Positions 32,491 through 41,326 of a stretch of 64,000 nucleotides of DNA are shown piece after piece (position 1 is the stretch's first letter; every line of letters begins with the position of its first letter). The translations under genes were made by a program, and so were the position numbers. The DNA is from Vibrio cortegadensis (GTDB lineage Bacteria; Pseudomonadota; Gammaproteobacteria; Enterobacterales; Vibrionaceae). The stretch spans positions 310,001 through 374,000 of the forward strand of contig NZ_AP025472.1 in assembly GCF_024347395.1 (NCBI RefSeq). Reading direction: 5' to 3'. Under the pieces are notes generated by a model. It searched no databases and was not told where the DNA came from. It saw nothing but the letters and a program-made list of their open reading frames with translations.

Positions 32491-32521
32491 AAGGATATTG
32501 TTATACTATAACAATATCCTT
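32491..32521 (-). promoter_or_regulatory. Zur operator of the zrg locus
   Basis: Perfect inverted repeat with 15-base arms around one base: AAGGATATTGTTATA (32491-32505), C, TATAACAATATCCTT (32507-32521). Its core matches the gamma-proteobacterial Zur consensus TGTTATANTATAACA at all defined positions. It lies 22 bases before the small secreted-protein start. The TATA-rich centre may include the -10, so bound Zur would block RNA polymerase. It could also act as a terminator for ytfJ, since T residues follow on the minus strand. Confidence 0.85.
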
Positions 32522-32550
32522 AAATGGAAACCTATTTTTACTATTCGTTA

Positions 32551-33102
32551 TTACAAACTGGCTTTAATGAGACCTAATACCTGTTGGACTTGAGTATCAT
32601 CTAATGCACCTTCATGGGCGAATAAAATCTTGCCCTGCTTATCTTGCACAATAATGGCTGAGCTCTCTTCTGCTAACTCCCAAGCATTTGCAACACTGCC
32701 ATTCTCATCCAGCACCATTGAAGACCATGGAAACTCTTGTTTACTCTCTTCCGCTGATGATTTCACAAATGATCCTGTCCCCCAAATGGCATCATCTTGG
32801 TTGATAATGGTGGTGGTTTGGTAGCTATCGGTTGGGAATTTGGCTGCTGTTAATGCGGCCATTAACGGTGAATTCATTTTTTTTGAACTGCTGCGCCCTG
32901 CAATGGCATGGATCACACGAACTTTGCCGAGCAGTTGTTCGTTGTTCCAAGCTTGGTAAGCCGTGTCATCGCCATTTAGGACGATTTCGCCATAAGAGCT
33001 GACGGCAATGTCAGGAACCGTTTTTCCTACTGTGAGGTTATGCGCCGATGTAAGCATAGGTGAGCAAGCAAGTATTAGAGTTAGGAGAGTCTTTTTGTTC
33101 AT
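32551..33102 (-). CDS. ytfJ: YtfJ-family periplasmic protein
   Basis: Exported thioredoxin-fold-like protein of unknown role, 183 residues from the ATG at 33102 (MNKKTLLTLILACSPMLTSA signal peptide). An upstream extension in the same frame was rejected because it lacks a ribosome site and precedes the signal peptide. Conserved parts are KTVPDIAVSSYGEIVLNGDD near 27-46, HAIAGRSSSKKMNSPLM near 65-81 and the C-terminal GKILFAHEGALDDTQVQQVL. No CXXC pair is visible, so a classical thiol oxidoreductase is unlikely. E. coli ytfJ lies near msrA as well. Confidence 0.88.
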   Translation of the reverse strand: MNKKTLLTLILACSPMLTSAHNLTVGKTVPDIAVSSYGEIVLNGDDTAYQAWNNEQLLGKVRVIHAIAGRSSSKKMNSPLMAALTAAKFPTDSYQTTTIINQDDAIWGTGSFVKSSAEESKQEFPWSSMVLDENGSVANAWELAEESSAIIVQDKQGKILFAHEGALDDTQVQQVLGLIKASL

Positions 33103-33249
33103 TATTTTTTTCCGTTTATGTATTTGCTCGGCAAGTATAAAACACATTTTTGTAACATGACGAATAATTGATAGCGACTTGATTCTTTTCAGAGAATAAA
33201 GCCAGTGCTATCTGATATAGATCCCATTTTTATGCGGTTTCTTTCATGT

Positions 33250-33272
33250 ATCCATCATTGGCTATGATGGAT
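33250..33272 (-). terminator. Hairpin downstream of msrA
   Basis: ATCCATCAT (33250-33258), TGGCT loop, ATGATGGAT (33264-33272), three bases after the msrA stop on the minus strand. There is no T run, so it may be a weak terminator. Confidence 0.5.
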
Positions 33273-33275
33273 CGC

Positions 33276-33902
33276 TTAAGCAGGAAAGCACACACCTGTG
33301 CCACCTAAACCACAATATCCTTCAGGGTTCTTTGCCAAATATTGTTGGTGATAGCTTTCTGCAAAATAGTACTGACCCGCAGGTAATATTTCAGTGGTTA
33401 TGTGCGGCTGGCCTTGGTGATTTAACGCCTCTTGATAACGCAGCTTGGAGGCATTTGCTATATTGAGTTGCTCTTCACTAAAGCAGTAAATGGCGGAGCG
33501 ATACTGAGTGCCAGAGTCATTACCTTGGCGCATCCCTTGAGTCGGATCATGACGCTCCCAAAAGTGCTCTAAAATATCCTCTAAGTGCGTTTTAGTGGTA
33601 TCAAAGACAACGCGTACTACCTCGGTATGCCCAGTTAGCCCTGAGCAGACTTCATCATAAGTAGGATTCGGAGTGTAACCCCCAGCGTAACCAACAGACG
33701 TTGAAACGATGCCATCGAGAGACCAAAACAGTCGTTCCGCTCCCCAGAAACAACCCATACCGAATAGAATTTGTTGTTGCTCTGGCGCTAACGGAGCATC
33801 CAGTGCTGAGTGATTGACAAAATGCGCTTCAGTGATCGGCATTGCTTGAGAGCGTCCGGGAAGCGCATCGTTTACGTTGATCAGGGTTGTTTTTGAGAAC
33901 AT
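33276..33902 (-). CDS. msrA: Peptide methionine (S)-S-oxide reductase
   Basis: Repairs oxidised methionine using thioredoxin. It has 208 residues. The catalytic Cys51 lies in GMGCFWGAERLFW, and GYAGGYTPNPTYDEVCSGLTGH near 72-93 is typical. The resolving cysteines Cys197 and Cys205 are in the C-terminal GYCGLGGTGVCFPA. It is divergent from tamA, as in E. coli. Confidence 0.97.
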   Translation of the reverse strand: MFSKTTLINVNDALPGRSQAMPITEAHFVNHSALDAPLAPEQQQILFGMGCFWGAERLFWSLDGIVSTSVGYAGGYTPNPTYDEVCSGLTGHTEVVRVVFDTTKTHLEDILEHFWERHDPTQGMRQGNDSGTQYRSAIYCFSEEQLNIANASKLRYQEALNHQGQPHITTEILPAGQYYFAESYHQQYLAKNPEGYCGLGGTGVCFPA

Positions 33903-34083
33903 TACGGCATCCTTTTGTTTAATTTTATGTCAGTAGAATGAAATCTGGAGAGAAAAATAGAGGTTTTATTTATAGAAACAGACCGAAGAACCCTCTGTTT
34001 TATTACAGACTTAAAGAGAATTTAGCGTTATTATTTTAGTTAATTGATTTTACTTTTCATTAACGTGGTTCATCCAATTAAGC

Positions 34084-35796
34084 ATGATAAGAAAAACATT
34101 ACTAGTATTGATTAGCCTTTTGATTCTCTCAACGAATGCAATGGCGAATGTCTCTTTAGAGATTAAAGGTTTAAAAGGTGCGTTAGAAGATAATGTCGAT
34201 GCGTATTTATCTTCAATTCCAGAAGAGGACTACTCCATTTCATTGCGCTTTCAATCTCGCATTGAAACCAGTGTTCGTGATGCCTTAAATGCTTTGGGTT
34301 ACTACCATTCAACCATCAACTTTACCGTGCCTAAAGGGGATAAAAAGCTCATCGCGACGGTAGCGTTGGGAGAGCCCGTCACCATTTTTAGTAACGATAT
34401 CGTGATTTCAGGAGAAGCGGAAAATGATCCTGATTTTTTGGCCTTGGTTGCGAATTCAAAGTTAAAGCTGGGTGCGGTATTAAACCATGGTGATTATGAT
34501 GGCCTGAAATCAAGCATACGAAATCTGGCTTTGCAGAAAGGCTACTTCGATGCGGATTATAAGGTAAGTCGCTTAGAGGTGGTGCCGGAATTAAATCGCG
34601 CCTACGTAAAACTTCATTATGAAAGTGGTATTCGCTATCACTTTGGTTCTACCCAGATTAATGGCAGTCAGATAGAAGAGGTGCGAGTTCAATCGCTACA
34701 GCCTTATGAGACGGGAGAGCCTTACTTAGTGTCTAAAGTCGGCGCATTTAATCAATCCCTGTCGAACACCGATTGGTTTTCATCTGTCTTTGTCGAACCG
34801 GATCTCACCTCGTTAGGTAAAGGTCGAGATTTACCCATGAAGGTGTCGTTAGCCCCACAAGCTAAAAATCAAATTGAAACGGGTATTGGTTATTCAACCG
34901 ATGTCGGTGTCCGCGGAACATTGAACTGGAAAAAACCGTGGGTTAATCGTTACGGACATAGTTTTGATAGCAGTTTGTCTTTGTCTGTGCCTGAACAAAC
35001 CATTACAGCAGGCTATAAAATTCCACTTGAAGACGTGCTTCATGATTACTATCGCATCCAATATGGAATGAAAAATGTCGATACTCGAGATACGGTAAGT
35101 TTAGAATCGAATTTGGCAGTCGAAAGGCATTGGCTGCTGGATAATGGTTGGCACAGAACGCTATTTGTCCGTTACTTGATTGAAAATTATGAGCAAGGTT
35201 TGCAAGATGATGTTGGGCGATTCTTGCTATCTGGCATGTCGTTTTCACGCAGTCGTAGCCGAGGCGGAGTGATGCCGATGTGGGGTGATAAACAGAGTAT
35301 TACTTTTGAATATGGCGATGATCAACTGCTATCGGAAACTCGTGTATTTAGGTTGCAAGGGCGTACGTCTTGGATCCGCGGGGTAGGTGAAAACCACCGA
35401 GGCTTACTTCGTTTAGAAGGGGGAGGTAACTTTGCGGATGAGTTTGATTCACTATCGCCTTCATTGCGTTTCTTTGCTGGTGGTGACAATAATTTGCGTG
35501 GCTATAAGTATGAATCTATTTCGCCAAAAGATGAAAGTAATGCTTTAACCGGGGCGAAATATATTGCGACCAGTACCTTAGAGTACCAATACCGAGTGGT
35601 GGGGAATTGGTGGGCAGCGACGTTTGTTGATTACGGTGATGCCTTCAACAATACACCAGATTGGAAAACAGGTGTGGGTGTCGGGGTTAGATGGGTTTCT
35701 CCTGTTGGCCCAGTTCGTCTTGATTTCGCATGGGGATTGGATGAAACGCCCGGTGACGAATTCCAAGTTCACTTTACCTTAGGGCCCGAATTATGA
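34084..35796 (+). CDS. tamA: Translocation and assembly module subunit TamA
   Basis: Omp85-family outer-membrane protein that works with TamB in envelope protein and lipid delivery. It has 570 residues. The signal peptide MIRKTLLVLISLLILSTNAMA is followed by three POTRA domains (about 22-260) and a barrel. The barrel includes the Omp85 motif region LRFFAGGDNNLRGYKYESIS near 463-482 and ends FQVHFTLGPEL. It overlaps tamB by four bases (ATGA). Confidence 0.96.
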   Translation: MIRKTLLVLISLLILSTNAMANVSLEIKGLKGALEDNVDAYLSSIPEEDYSISLRFQSRIETSVRDALNALGYYHSTINFTVPKGDKKLIATVALGEPVTIFSNDIVISGEAENDPDFLALVANSKLKLGAVLNHGDYDGLKSSIRNLALQKGYFDADYKVSRLEVVPELNRAYVKLHYESGIRYHFGSTQINGSQIEEVRVQSLQPYETGEPYLVSKVGAFNQSLSNTDWFSSVFVEPDLTSLGKGRDLPMKVSLAPQAKNQIETGIGYSTDVGVRGTLNWKKPWVNRYGHSFDSSLSLSVPEQTITAGYKIPLEDVLHDYYRIQYGMKNVDTRDTVSLESNLAVERHWLLDNGWHRTLFVRYLIENYEQGLQDDVGRFLLSGMSFSRSRSRGGVMPMWGDKQSITFEYGDDQLLSETRVFRLQGRTSWIRGVGENHRGLLRLEGGGNFADEFDSLSPSLRFFAGGDNNLRGYKYESISPKDESNALTGAKYIATSTLEYQYRVVGNWWAATFVDYGDAFNNTPDWKTGVGVGVRWVSPVGPVRLDFAWGLDETPGDEFQVHFTLGPEL

Positions 35797-38700
35797 TTAA
35801 GGTGATGTTTAAGTGGACAAAATGGCTTTCGATGAGCGCATTGAGTCTACTGCTGTTACTCACTCTTTTTATTGCCATATTACTGTTTACCAATTCAGGG
35901 CTAAAACTCACCATTTGGGGGGCACAAAAAGCGTTACCTCAACTCAGTGTTGAATCAACTGAGGGAGCTTTGTTTCCGAGGTTCAGTCTTAATAATGTCC
36001 GTTTTGTTGATGATAGCTTGCATATCGACGCTCAATTACAGCAACTGACTTTAGCCGTAAAGGCGCAATGCTTTTTTGACCCTTCACTATGTATTGATGA
36101 AATAGCACTTCAAGGGTTATCGCTGAATTTGTCTGAATTGCCTCCCTCGTCGTCGGAAGAGCCTTCGAAGGAGCCGTTAACCTCTATTGCCGTTCCTCTG
36201 CCAATTAACATTAAGCGTATTGAATTGCTTGATATTGATCTGAATATTTTAGGCAATAAAGTGGATTGGCAACACTTCTCTACGAGCCTGTCTATGCAGG
36301 GAGACAGACTCGCGATAGGCCGCACTCGCCTTGAGACGATTAATGTTCAATTAGCGAAAGGACCTGAAGATAAGCCTGTCGAGCCTAAGGCGGTGAGTGT
36401 AGAAGAGATAAAATCGGAAGTGGAAAAAACAGCGATCAAATTGCCAGAAGTTTGGATCCCATTGAAAGTGGATCTCAAACGGTTTGATCTTTCTAGTTTT
36501 ACCTTGATCCAAGACTCGCCAGTCAATGTATCTCACCTAGGGTTGGAAGCAAAAGCAGGTGAGCACTCGGTCGTCCTCAAAACTCTTGAACTCGATATGC
36601 CGCAAATTAAAGCGAGTGCACAGGCAGAAGTGGAGTTAAAAGAAGATTACCCATTGAATTTAACTCTGGATGCTCTACTTAAAGAGACCGAACTAAAAGG
36701 GCAGAAACTCTCTTTAGAAGCTTCAGGAAGTGTAGGAGAACTGACCTTTTCGAGTCAGTTTTCTGGTGTGATTGATGCGCTATTGTCTGGTGACATTAAG
36801 CCACTTGAATCGACGTTACCTTTTGATCTTCGACTTTCTGAGGGGAAGGCTCAGTGGCCGCTATCTGGAAAGAGCGACTACCAAGTGACGATAGACCAGC
36901 TTAAAACGCAAGGTTCTTTAGAGGGTTATTCTTTACTGCTTGGTACTCAAATCTCTGGCAAAGACATCCCCGAAATGAAGGTCAACCTCAATGGCAAAGG
37001 AACACTGAGCGAGATCGATCTTGATTCGATTGCGATCAAAACACTTGGCGGTGACCTGGACGGTAAAGTGATGGCAAATTGGACATCACCCATCAATTGG
37101 AAAGCGGATTTGAGCTTTAGTGATATTAAGCCAGGTTTGCAATGGAAAGAGGCGGAAGGGGTCGTAAGCGGCAAGTTGGTAACCTCAGGTTCTTTAACGG
37201 CTGAGGGCGGCTGGAAGATAGAGTTACCGAGTTTGAATGTCGACGGAGTTTTACGAGATTATCCACTCAACATTGTAGGGCAGTTGAAAGCATCGGATGT
37301 GACAGGAAAAGGAGCGTTCAAAGTACAAACTGATGGGTTGGCGTTATCTCATGGTCCCAACTCGATTAACGCAAAAGGCTTGTTAGATAAAAACTGGCAG
37401 ATGGACGTTCAGTTAAACTTCCCCAGTTTTGCTAAATCGCTTCCAGAACTCAGTGGCAACATGCAAGGTGATTTGAAATTACGTGGCGCGCTAAAAGAGC
37501 CTGAAATTGAACTGGATATCAATGTCGATAATGTTCAGTGGCAACAACAGATGGGTTTACAACACTTATCTCTATCTGGTCGTGTAAAACCATTACCGCA
37601 GCCGAAAGCAGACATCCAATTGCTTGCCCGTCATCTTTCCTATGAAGATAAGCTTGTCGATAGCGTTAAGTTGGATCTTTCGGGGACTCAGGATGCTCAC
37701 CAACTCGTGCTCGATGTGGCTTCAAATATTGTCTCTACCAGCTTGGCACTTTCGGGTTCATTTAACGATAAGCCGAAAATGGAATGGAGTGGGGTGTTAC
37801 AAAGGGTTCTCATGAGTAGCGAACAAGGGTCGTGGGAGCTCGACCATGCCGTGAAGTTAGGTTTTGATATCGACAATAAACAAGCTTCTGTGCAAGCGCA
37901 TTGTTGGACACAATCAAAATCGAAAGTCTGCTTAACGAAAGATATGCAAGCTGGGGAATCGGGTGAGGCGAGTTTAGCTATTCAACAGTTTGATTTTGAG
38001 CAAGTAAAGCAATTTATCCCAGAAAAAACAGAGGTTGATGGGAAGGTGAATGCCACTGCCTGGGCGAAATGGGCTCCAGAGAAAGCACCAGAATTGACTG
38101 TCGAAGTGGAGATGCCAAAAGGTCAAGTGACTCAAACGTTAGAGCAACCGATCGTGGTCGGTTGGGATTCAATAGGTTTACAAATGGCACTAAAGGATAA
38201 CCAACTGCAAGCCAAGTGGTTATTGGATATGACGGATAATGGTGATATTTCCGGTCATTTAGCGCTACCAGATGTTCAAGCGGAAGATAAGCTTGTGGAT
38301 GCCGAGCTTAATTTATCTACCTTTAATCTTGATTTCCTTCAACCACTGGTCGGTGACTATAGTTTATTGAAAGCGAATCTAGAAACGAACCTTGCACTGA
38401 GCGGGCCATTAATGCATCCGCAAGTGAAGGGAAAACTCATCGTTGATGACATGGTATTAAAAGGGGATGTGTCGCCTATCGATGTCAATTCAGGTCGCCT
38501 TGCCATTGATTTCATGGGTTACCAAGCCAAGTTAGATGCCGATATTATTACCCCTGATGGCGACTTAAATATCGCAGGTACTGGAGACTGGCAAGATTTA
38601 AAAGATTGGCATACCAATATTCGAGTATTTGCCGAGCAGTTGAAGGTCGATATGCCGCCTATGGTGAAGGTTAAATTAGTACCGGATATGACGATTGATG

Positions 38701-39566
38701 TGAGCCCGAAGTTAGCGAAGATCACAGGAAGCATTGCTCTACCTTGGGGGCGAATTGTTGTAGAAGAGTTGCCACAAAGTGCGGTGGGTATATCAAAAGA
38801 TCAGGTAATTTTGAATAAAGATCTACAACCAGTCGATGAAGCTACCCCTATTCCTTTTGATGTTGAAACGGACATCAATATTTCGATAGGTGATGATTTT
38901 CTACTCTCCGCATTTGGACTTGAAGGCGGTTTGATCGGTCAACTTAATGTGGCACAAAAAGATAAAGGTCCATTTGTGACTGGTGAGATCAATATAGCCA
39001 ACGGGTCTTACCGATCTTTTGGGCAAGACTTATTGATAAAACAGGGCAAAATTTTGATGAATGGCCCGGTTGATGAGCCCTATGTGTCGATTAAAGCGAT
39101 CCGTAACCCAGATAATACGCAAGATAAGGTGACTGCTGGTGTGAAAGTCTCTGGGCCTGCCAGTGAACCCGTTGTTGAGATTTTTTCAGATCCAGCAATG
39201 CCTCAAGCTAATGCCTTGTCATACCTTCTACGTGGACAAAACATTGATGGAGAATCTGGAGGTAACGCCATGACCACGACGTTAATTGGTTTAAGTTTAG
39301 CGAAGAGTGGGCAAATCGTAGGCGAGCTTGGCGAAGCCTTTGGTGTACAAGATTTACAGCTGGATACCGCAGGCTCAGGTGATGACTCACAAGTGACGGT
39401 AAGTGGTTATATTTTACCGGGTCTCCAAGTGAAATATGGCGTGGGTATTTTTAACTCGCTTGGTGAATTTACTGTGCGTTATCGTTTGATGCAGGATTTA
39501 TATGTCGAAGCCGTTTCTGGGCTTGATAGCGCAGTGGATCTTCTTTATCAGTTTGAATTCAATTAA
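35793..39566 (+). CDS. tamB: Translocation and assembly module subunit TamB
   Basis: Large AsmA-like bridge protein between inner membrane and TamA, implicated in protein insertion and phospholipid transfer. It has 1257 residues, near the family length. One N-terminal membrane helix (about 16-34) precedes a long periplasmic beta-taco. The conserved DUF490 C terminus occupies roughly 900-1257, with GPASEPVVEIFSDPAMPQAN near 1118-1137 and ALSYLLRGQ. It ends SAVDLLYQFEFN. It is translationally coupled to tamA. Confidence 0.96.
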   Translation: MIKVMFKWTKWLSMSALSLLLLLTLFIAILLFTNSGLKLTIWGAQKALPQLSVESTEGALFPRFSLNNVRFVDDSLHIDAQLQQLTLAVKAQCFFDPSLCIDEIALQGLSLNLSELPPSSSEEPSKEPLTSIAVPLPINIKRIELLDIDLNILGNKVDWQHFSTSLSMQGDRLAIGRTRLETINVQLAKGPEDKPVEPKAVSVEEIKSEVEKTAIKLPEVWIPLKVDLKRFDLSSFTLIQDSPVNVSHLGLEAKAGEHSVVLKTLELDMPQIKASAQAEVELKEDYPLNLTLDALLKETELKGQKLSLEASGSVGELTFSSQFSGVIDALLSGDIKPLESTLPFDLRLSEGKAQWPLSGKSDYQVTIDQLKTQGSLEGYSLLLGTQISGKDIPEMKVNLNGKGTLSEIDLDSIAIKTLGGDLDGKVMANWTSPINWKADLSFSDIKPGLQWKEAEGVVSGKLVTSGSLTAEGGWKIELPSLNVDGVLRDYPLNIVGQLKASDVTGKGAFKVQTDGLALSHGPNSINAKGLLDKNWQMDVQLNFPSFAKSLPELSGNMQGDLKLRGALKEPEIELDINVDNVQWQQQMGLQHLSLSGRVKPLPQPKADIQLLARHLSYEDKLVDSVKLDLSGTQDAHQLVLDVASNIVSTSLALSGSFNDKPKMEWSGVLQRVLMSSEQGSWELDHAVKLGFDIDNKQASVQAHCWTQSKSKVCLTKDMQAGESGEASLAIQQFDFEQVKQFIPEKTEVDGKVNATAWAKWAPEKAPELTVEVEMPKGQVTQTLEQPIVVGWDSIGLQMALKDNQLQAKWLLDMTDNGDISGHLALPDVQAEDKLVDAELNLSTFNLDFLQPLVGDYSLLKANLETNLALSGPLMHPQVKGKLIVDDMVLKGDVSPIDVNSGRLAIDFMGYQAKLDADIITPDGDLNIAGTGDWQDLKDWHTNIRVFAEQLKVDMPPMVKVKLVPDMTIDVSPKLAKITGSIALPWGRIVVEELPQSAVGISKDQVILNKDLQPVDEATPIPFDVETDINISIGDDFLLSAFGLEGGLIGQLNVAQKDKGPFVTGEINIANGSYRSFGQDLLIKQGKILMNGPVDEPYVSIKAIRNPDNTQDKVTAGVKVSGPASEPVVEIFSDPAMPQANALSYLLRGQNIDGESGGNAMTTTLIGLSLAKSGQIVGELGEAFGVQDLQLDTAGSGDDSQVTVSGYILPGLQVKYGVGIFNSLGEFTVRYRLMQDLYVEAVSGLDSAVDLLYQFEFN

Positions 39567-39585
39567 GTAATAAAGTGGTATGGGT

Positions 39586-39930
39586 ATGACGCATCTCGTT
39601 TTTGTTTACGGCACATTACGTAAAAATGAATCGAACCATTTCTATCTAGATGATGCCGAATTTATCGGAAATTTTACAACACCACCAAACTTCGCCCTGT
39701 TTGACTTGGGGCGATACCCCGCAATTATTGAAGGAAAGCAATGTATCGTCGGTGAAGTTTATGCGATTAACGATGACATTTTAGAGCAGCTTGATCGTTT
39801 AGAAGATATCCCTATTGAGTATCGAAGAGAATCAATCAATACACCTTTTGGGTTGGCATGGGCCTACCTCTATCAAGATACTCGCCAGCTGCGTAAACCG
39901 ATAGAATCAGGAGATTGGTGCCTGCGTTAA
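39586..39930 (+). CDS. ytfP: YtfP, gamma-glutamylcyclotransferase-like fold protein
   Basis: Small cytoplasmic protein of the AIG2/GGCT-like fold. The exact reaction is not established. It has 114 residues from the ATG at 39586, preceded by GTGG at a suitable distance; another ATG lies six bases before. VFVYGTLRKNESNHF near 5-19 is the family signature, and GEVYAINDDILEQLDRLED follows. It ends the tamA-tamB-ytfP run seen in E. coli. Confidence 0.9.
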   Translation: MTHLVFVYGTLRKNESNHFYLDDAEFIGNFTTPPNFALFDLGRYPAIIEGKQCIVGEVYAINDDILEQLDRLEDIPIEYRRESINTPFGLAWAYLYQDTRQLRKPIESGDWCLR

Positions 39931-39981
39931 GTAAAAACTGATGGGCTGTTTTTCTCTTTAATTTTGCCTTTCTCTTTAAAT

Positions 39982-40010
39982 AAAAAAGCGCTGAATTAAT
40001 CAGCGCTTTG
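39982..40010 (-). terminator. Terminator of fbp (possibly bidirectional)
   Basis: AAAGCGCTGA (39985-39994), ATTAA loop, TCAGCGCTTT (40000-40009). On the minus strand a T run follows (A residues 39982-39987). It lies between convergent ytfP and fbp. Confidence 0.9.
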
Positions 40011-40056
40011 ATGTCTACTTTTCGTTGATACTGACAGAAGATCAATCTATCAAAAG

Positions 40057-41070
40057 TTAGTCTTGGTTTAACTCAAGAAACTCTTCAACTTTGTTAACCA
40101 TGCTTGGGGAGCCAACAAAGAAAGGCACACGTTCATGCAGTTCTGTTGGTTTTAGGTCCATGATGCGATTAACGCCATCAGATGCTAGACCGCCAGCTTG
40201 CTCCATGATGAAAGCGATTGGGTTGCACTCATACAGCAAACGTAGCTTACCTTTCGGATGGCTTTGTGTGCTTGGGTACATGTAAATTCCGCCCTTAAGC
40301 AGGTTGCGGTGAAAGTCTGCGACTAATGAACCAATGTAGCGAGAGGTGTATGGGCGACCATCTTCTGGCACATCTTCTTGGCAAAACTTAATATATTTTT
40401 TAACGCCTGTTGGGAAGCGAATATAGTTGCCTTCATTGATCGAATAGATCTTACCATTATCTGGGATCATCATGTTTTCATGAGATAGACAGAAAGTGCC
40501 TAGCGATGGATCGTAAGTGAAACCATTTACGCCTTTACCTGTGGTGTAAACCAACATGGTTGATGAACCGTAAATGACGTAACCTGCAGCCACTTGTTTG
40601 TTGCCTGGCTGTAAGAAATCTTCTTGAGTCGGTGGTGTTCCGATTGGAGATACTCGGCGATAAATCGAGAAAATAGTTCCAACAGATACGTTCACATCAA
40701 TATTTGAAGAGCCGTCTAGCGGATCCATCAATACGACGTATTTAGCGTTTTTGTTTAGTTCTTTATTAAAAGCAACCGCTTCATCTTCTTCTTCACTGGC
40801 GACACCACAAACTTGATCGCGGGCTTCTAGCGCCGCTTTAAATTTATCGTTCGCGTAAAGATCGAGTTTTTGTTGCTCTTCACCTTGGACGTTTTCAGTG
40901 CCGACAGCACCAGTAATACTATCAACTAATCCTGCTTTATTAATTTCGCGGTTTACAATTTTAGCAGCAAGACGAATTGAAGATAAAAGAGACGAAAGAT
41001 CACCGCTTGCGTGGGGGAAGTCAGCTTGCTTTGCAACAATAAACTCACCAAGGGTGCGTAAATCAGACAT
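40057..41070 (-). CDS. fbp: Fructose-1,6-bisphosphatase class 1
   Basis: Gluconeogenic enzyme hydrolysing fructose 1,6-bisphosphate. It has 337 residues. The metal-binding motif VVLMDPLDGSSNIDVNVSVG is near 112-131, and the substrate region GSLVADFHRNLLKGGIYMYP near 247-266 is typical. The enzyme is normally inhibited by AMP. It is divergent from mpl. The ppa gene found beside it in E. coli and, to my knowledge, V. cholerae is absent here. Confidence 0.97.
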   Translation of the reverse strand: MSDLRTLGEFIVAKQADFPHASGDLSSLLSSIRLAAKIVNREINKAGLVDSITGAVGTENVQGEEQQKLDLYANDKFKAALEARDQVCGVASEEEDEAVAFNKELNKNAKYVVLMDPLDGSSNIDVNVSVGTIFSIYRRVSPIGTPPTQEDFLQPGNKQVAAGYVIYGSSTMLVYTTGKGVNGFTYDPSLGTFCLSHENMMIPDNGKIYSINEGNYIRFPTGVKKYIKFCQEDVPEDGRPYTSRYIGSLVADFHRNLLKGGIYMYPSTQSHPKGKLRLLYECNPIAFIMEQAGGLASDGVNRIMDLKPTELHERVPFFVGSPSMVNKVEEFLELNQD

Positions 41071-41326
41071 GTTATTTCCTTAACGTTCTCTGAATCATGT
41101 GGGGGATTTTTTTCGATGCGTAAGCGATTGCCTCTTGATGGACTTTACGACCTAAGCATCTAACAAATAGTGTAAATGTTGGATCTTATTAATGGTAATG
41201 AAGTAACCGACACAGATCTCACTTCAAATGTCGAGCTCAGAAGTTTTGCAAACAATCTCGCTTTTCCCCGTCTATTCATGGTAAGAAATGAGTTAGTTTC
41301 GTTTTGTCTATTTTTGGAAGAGAATT

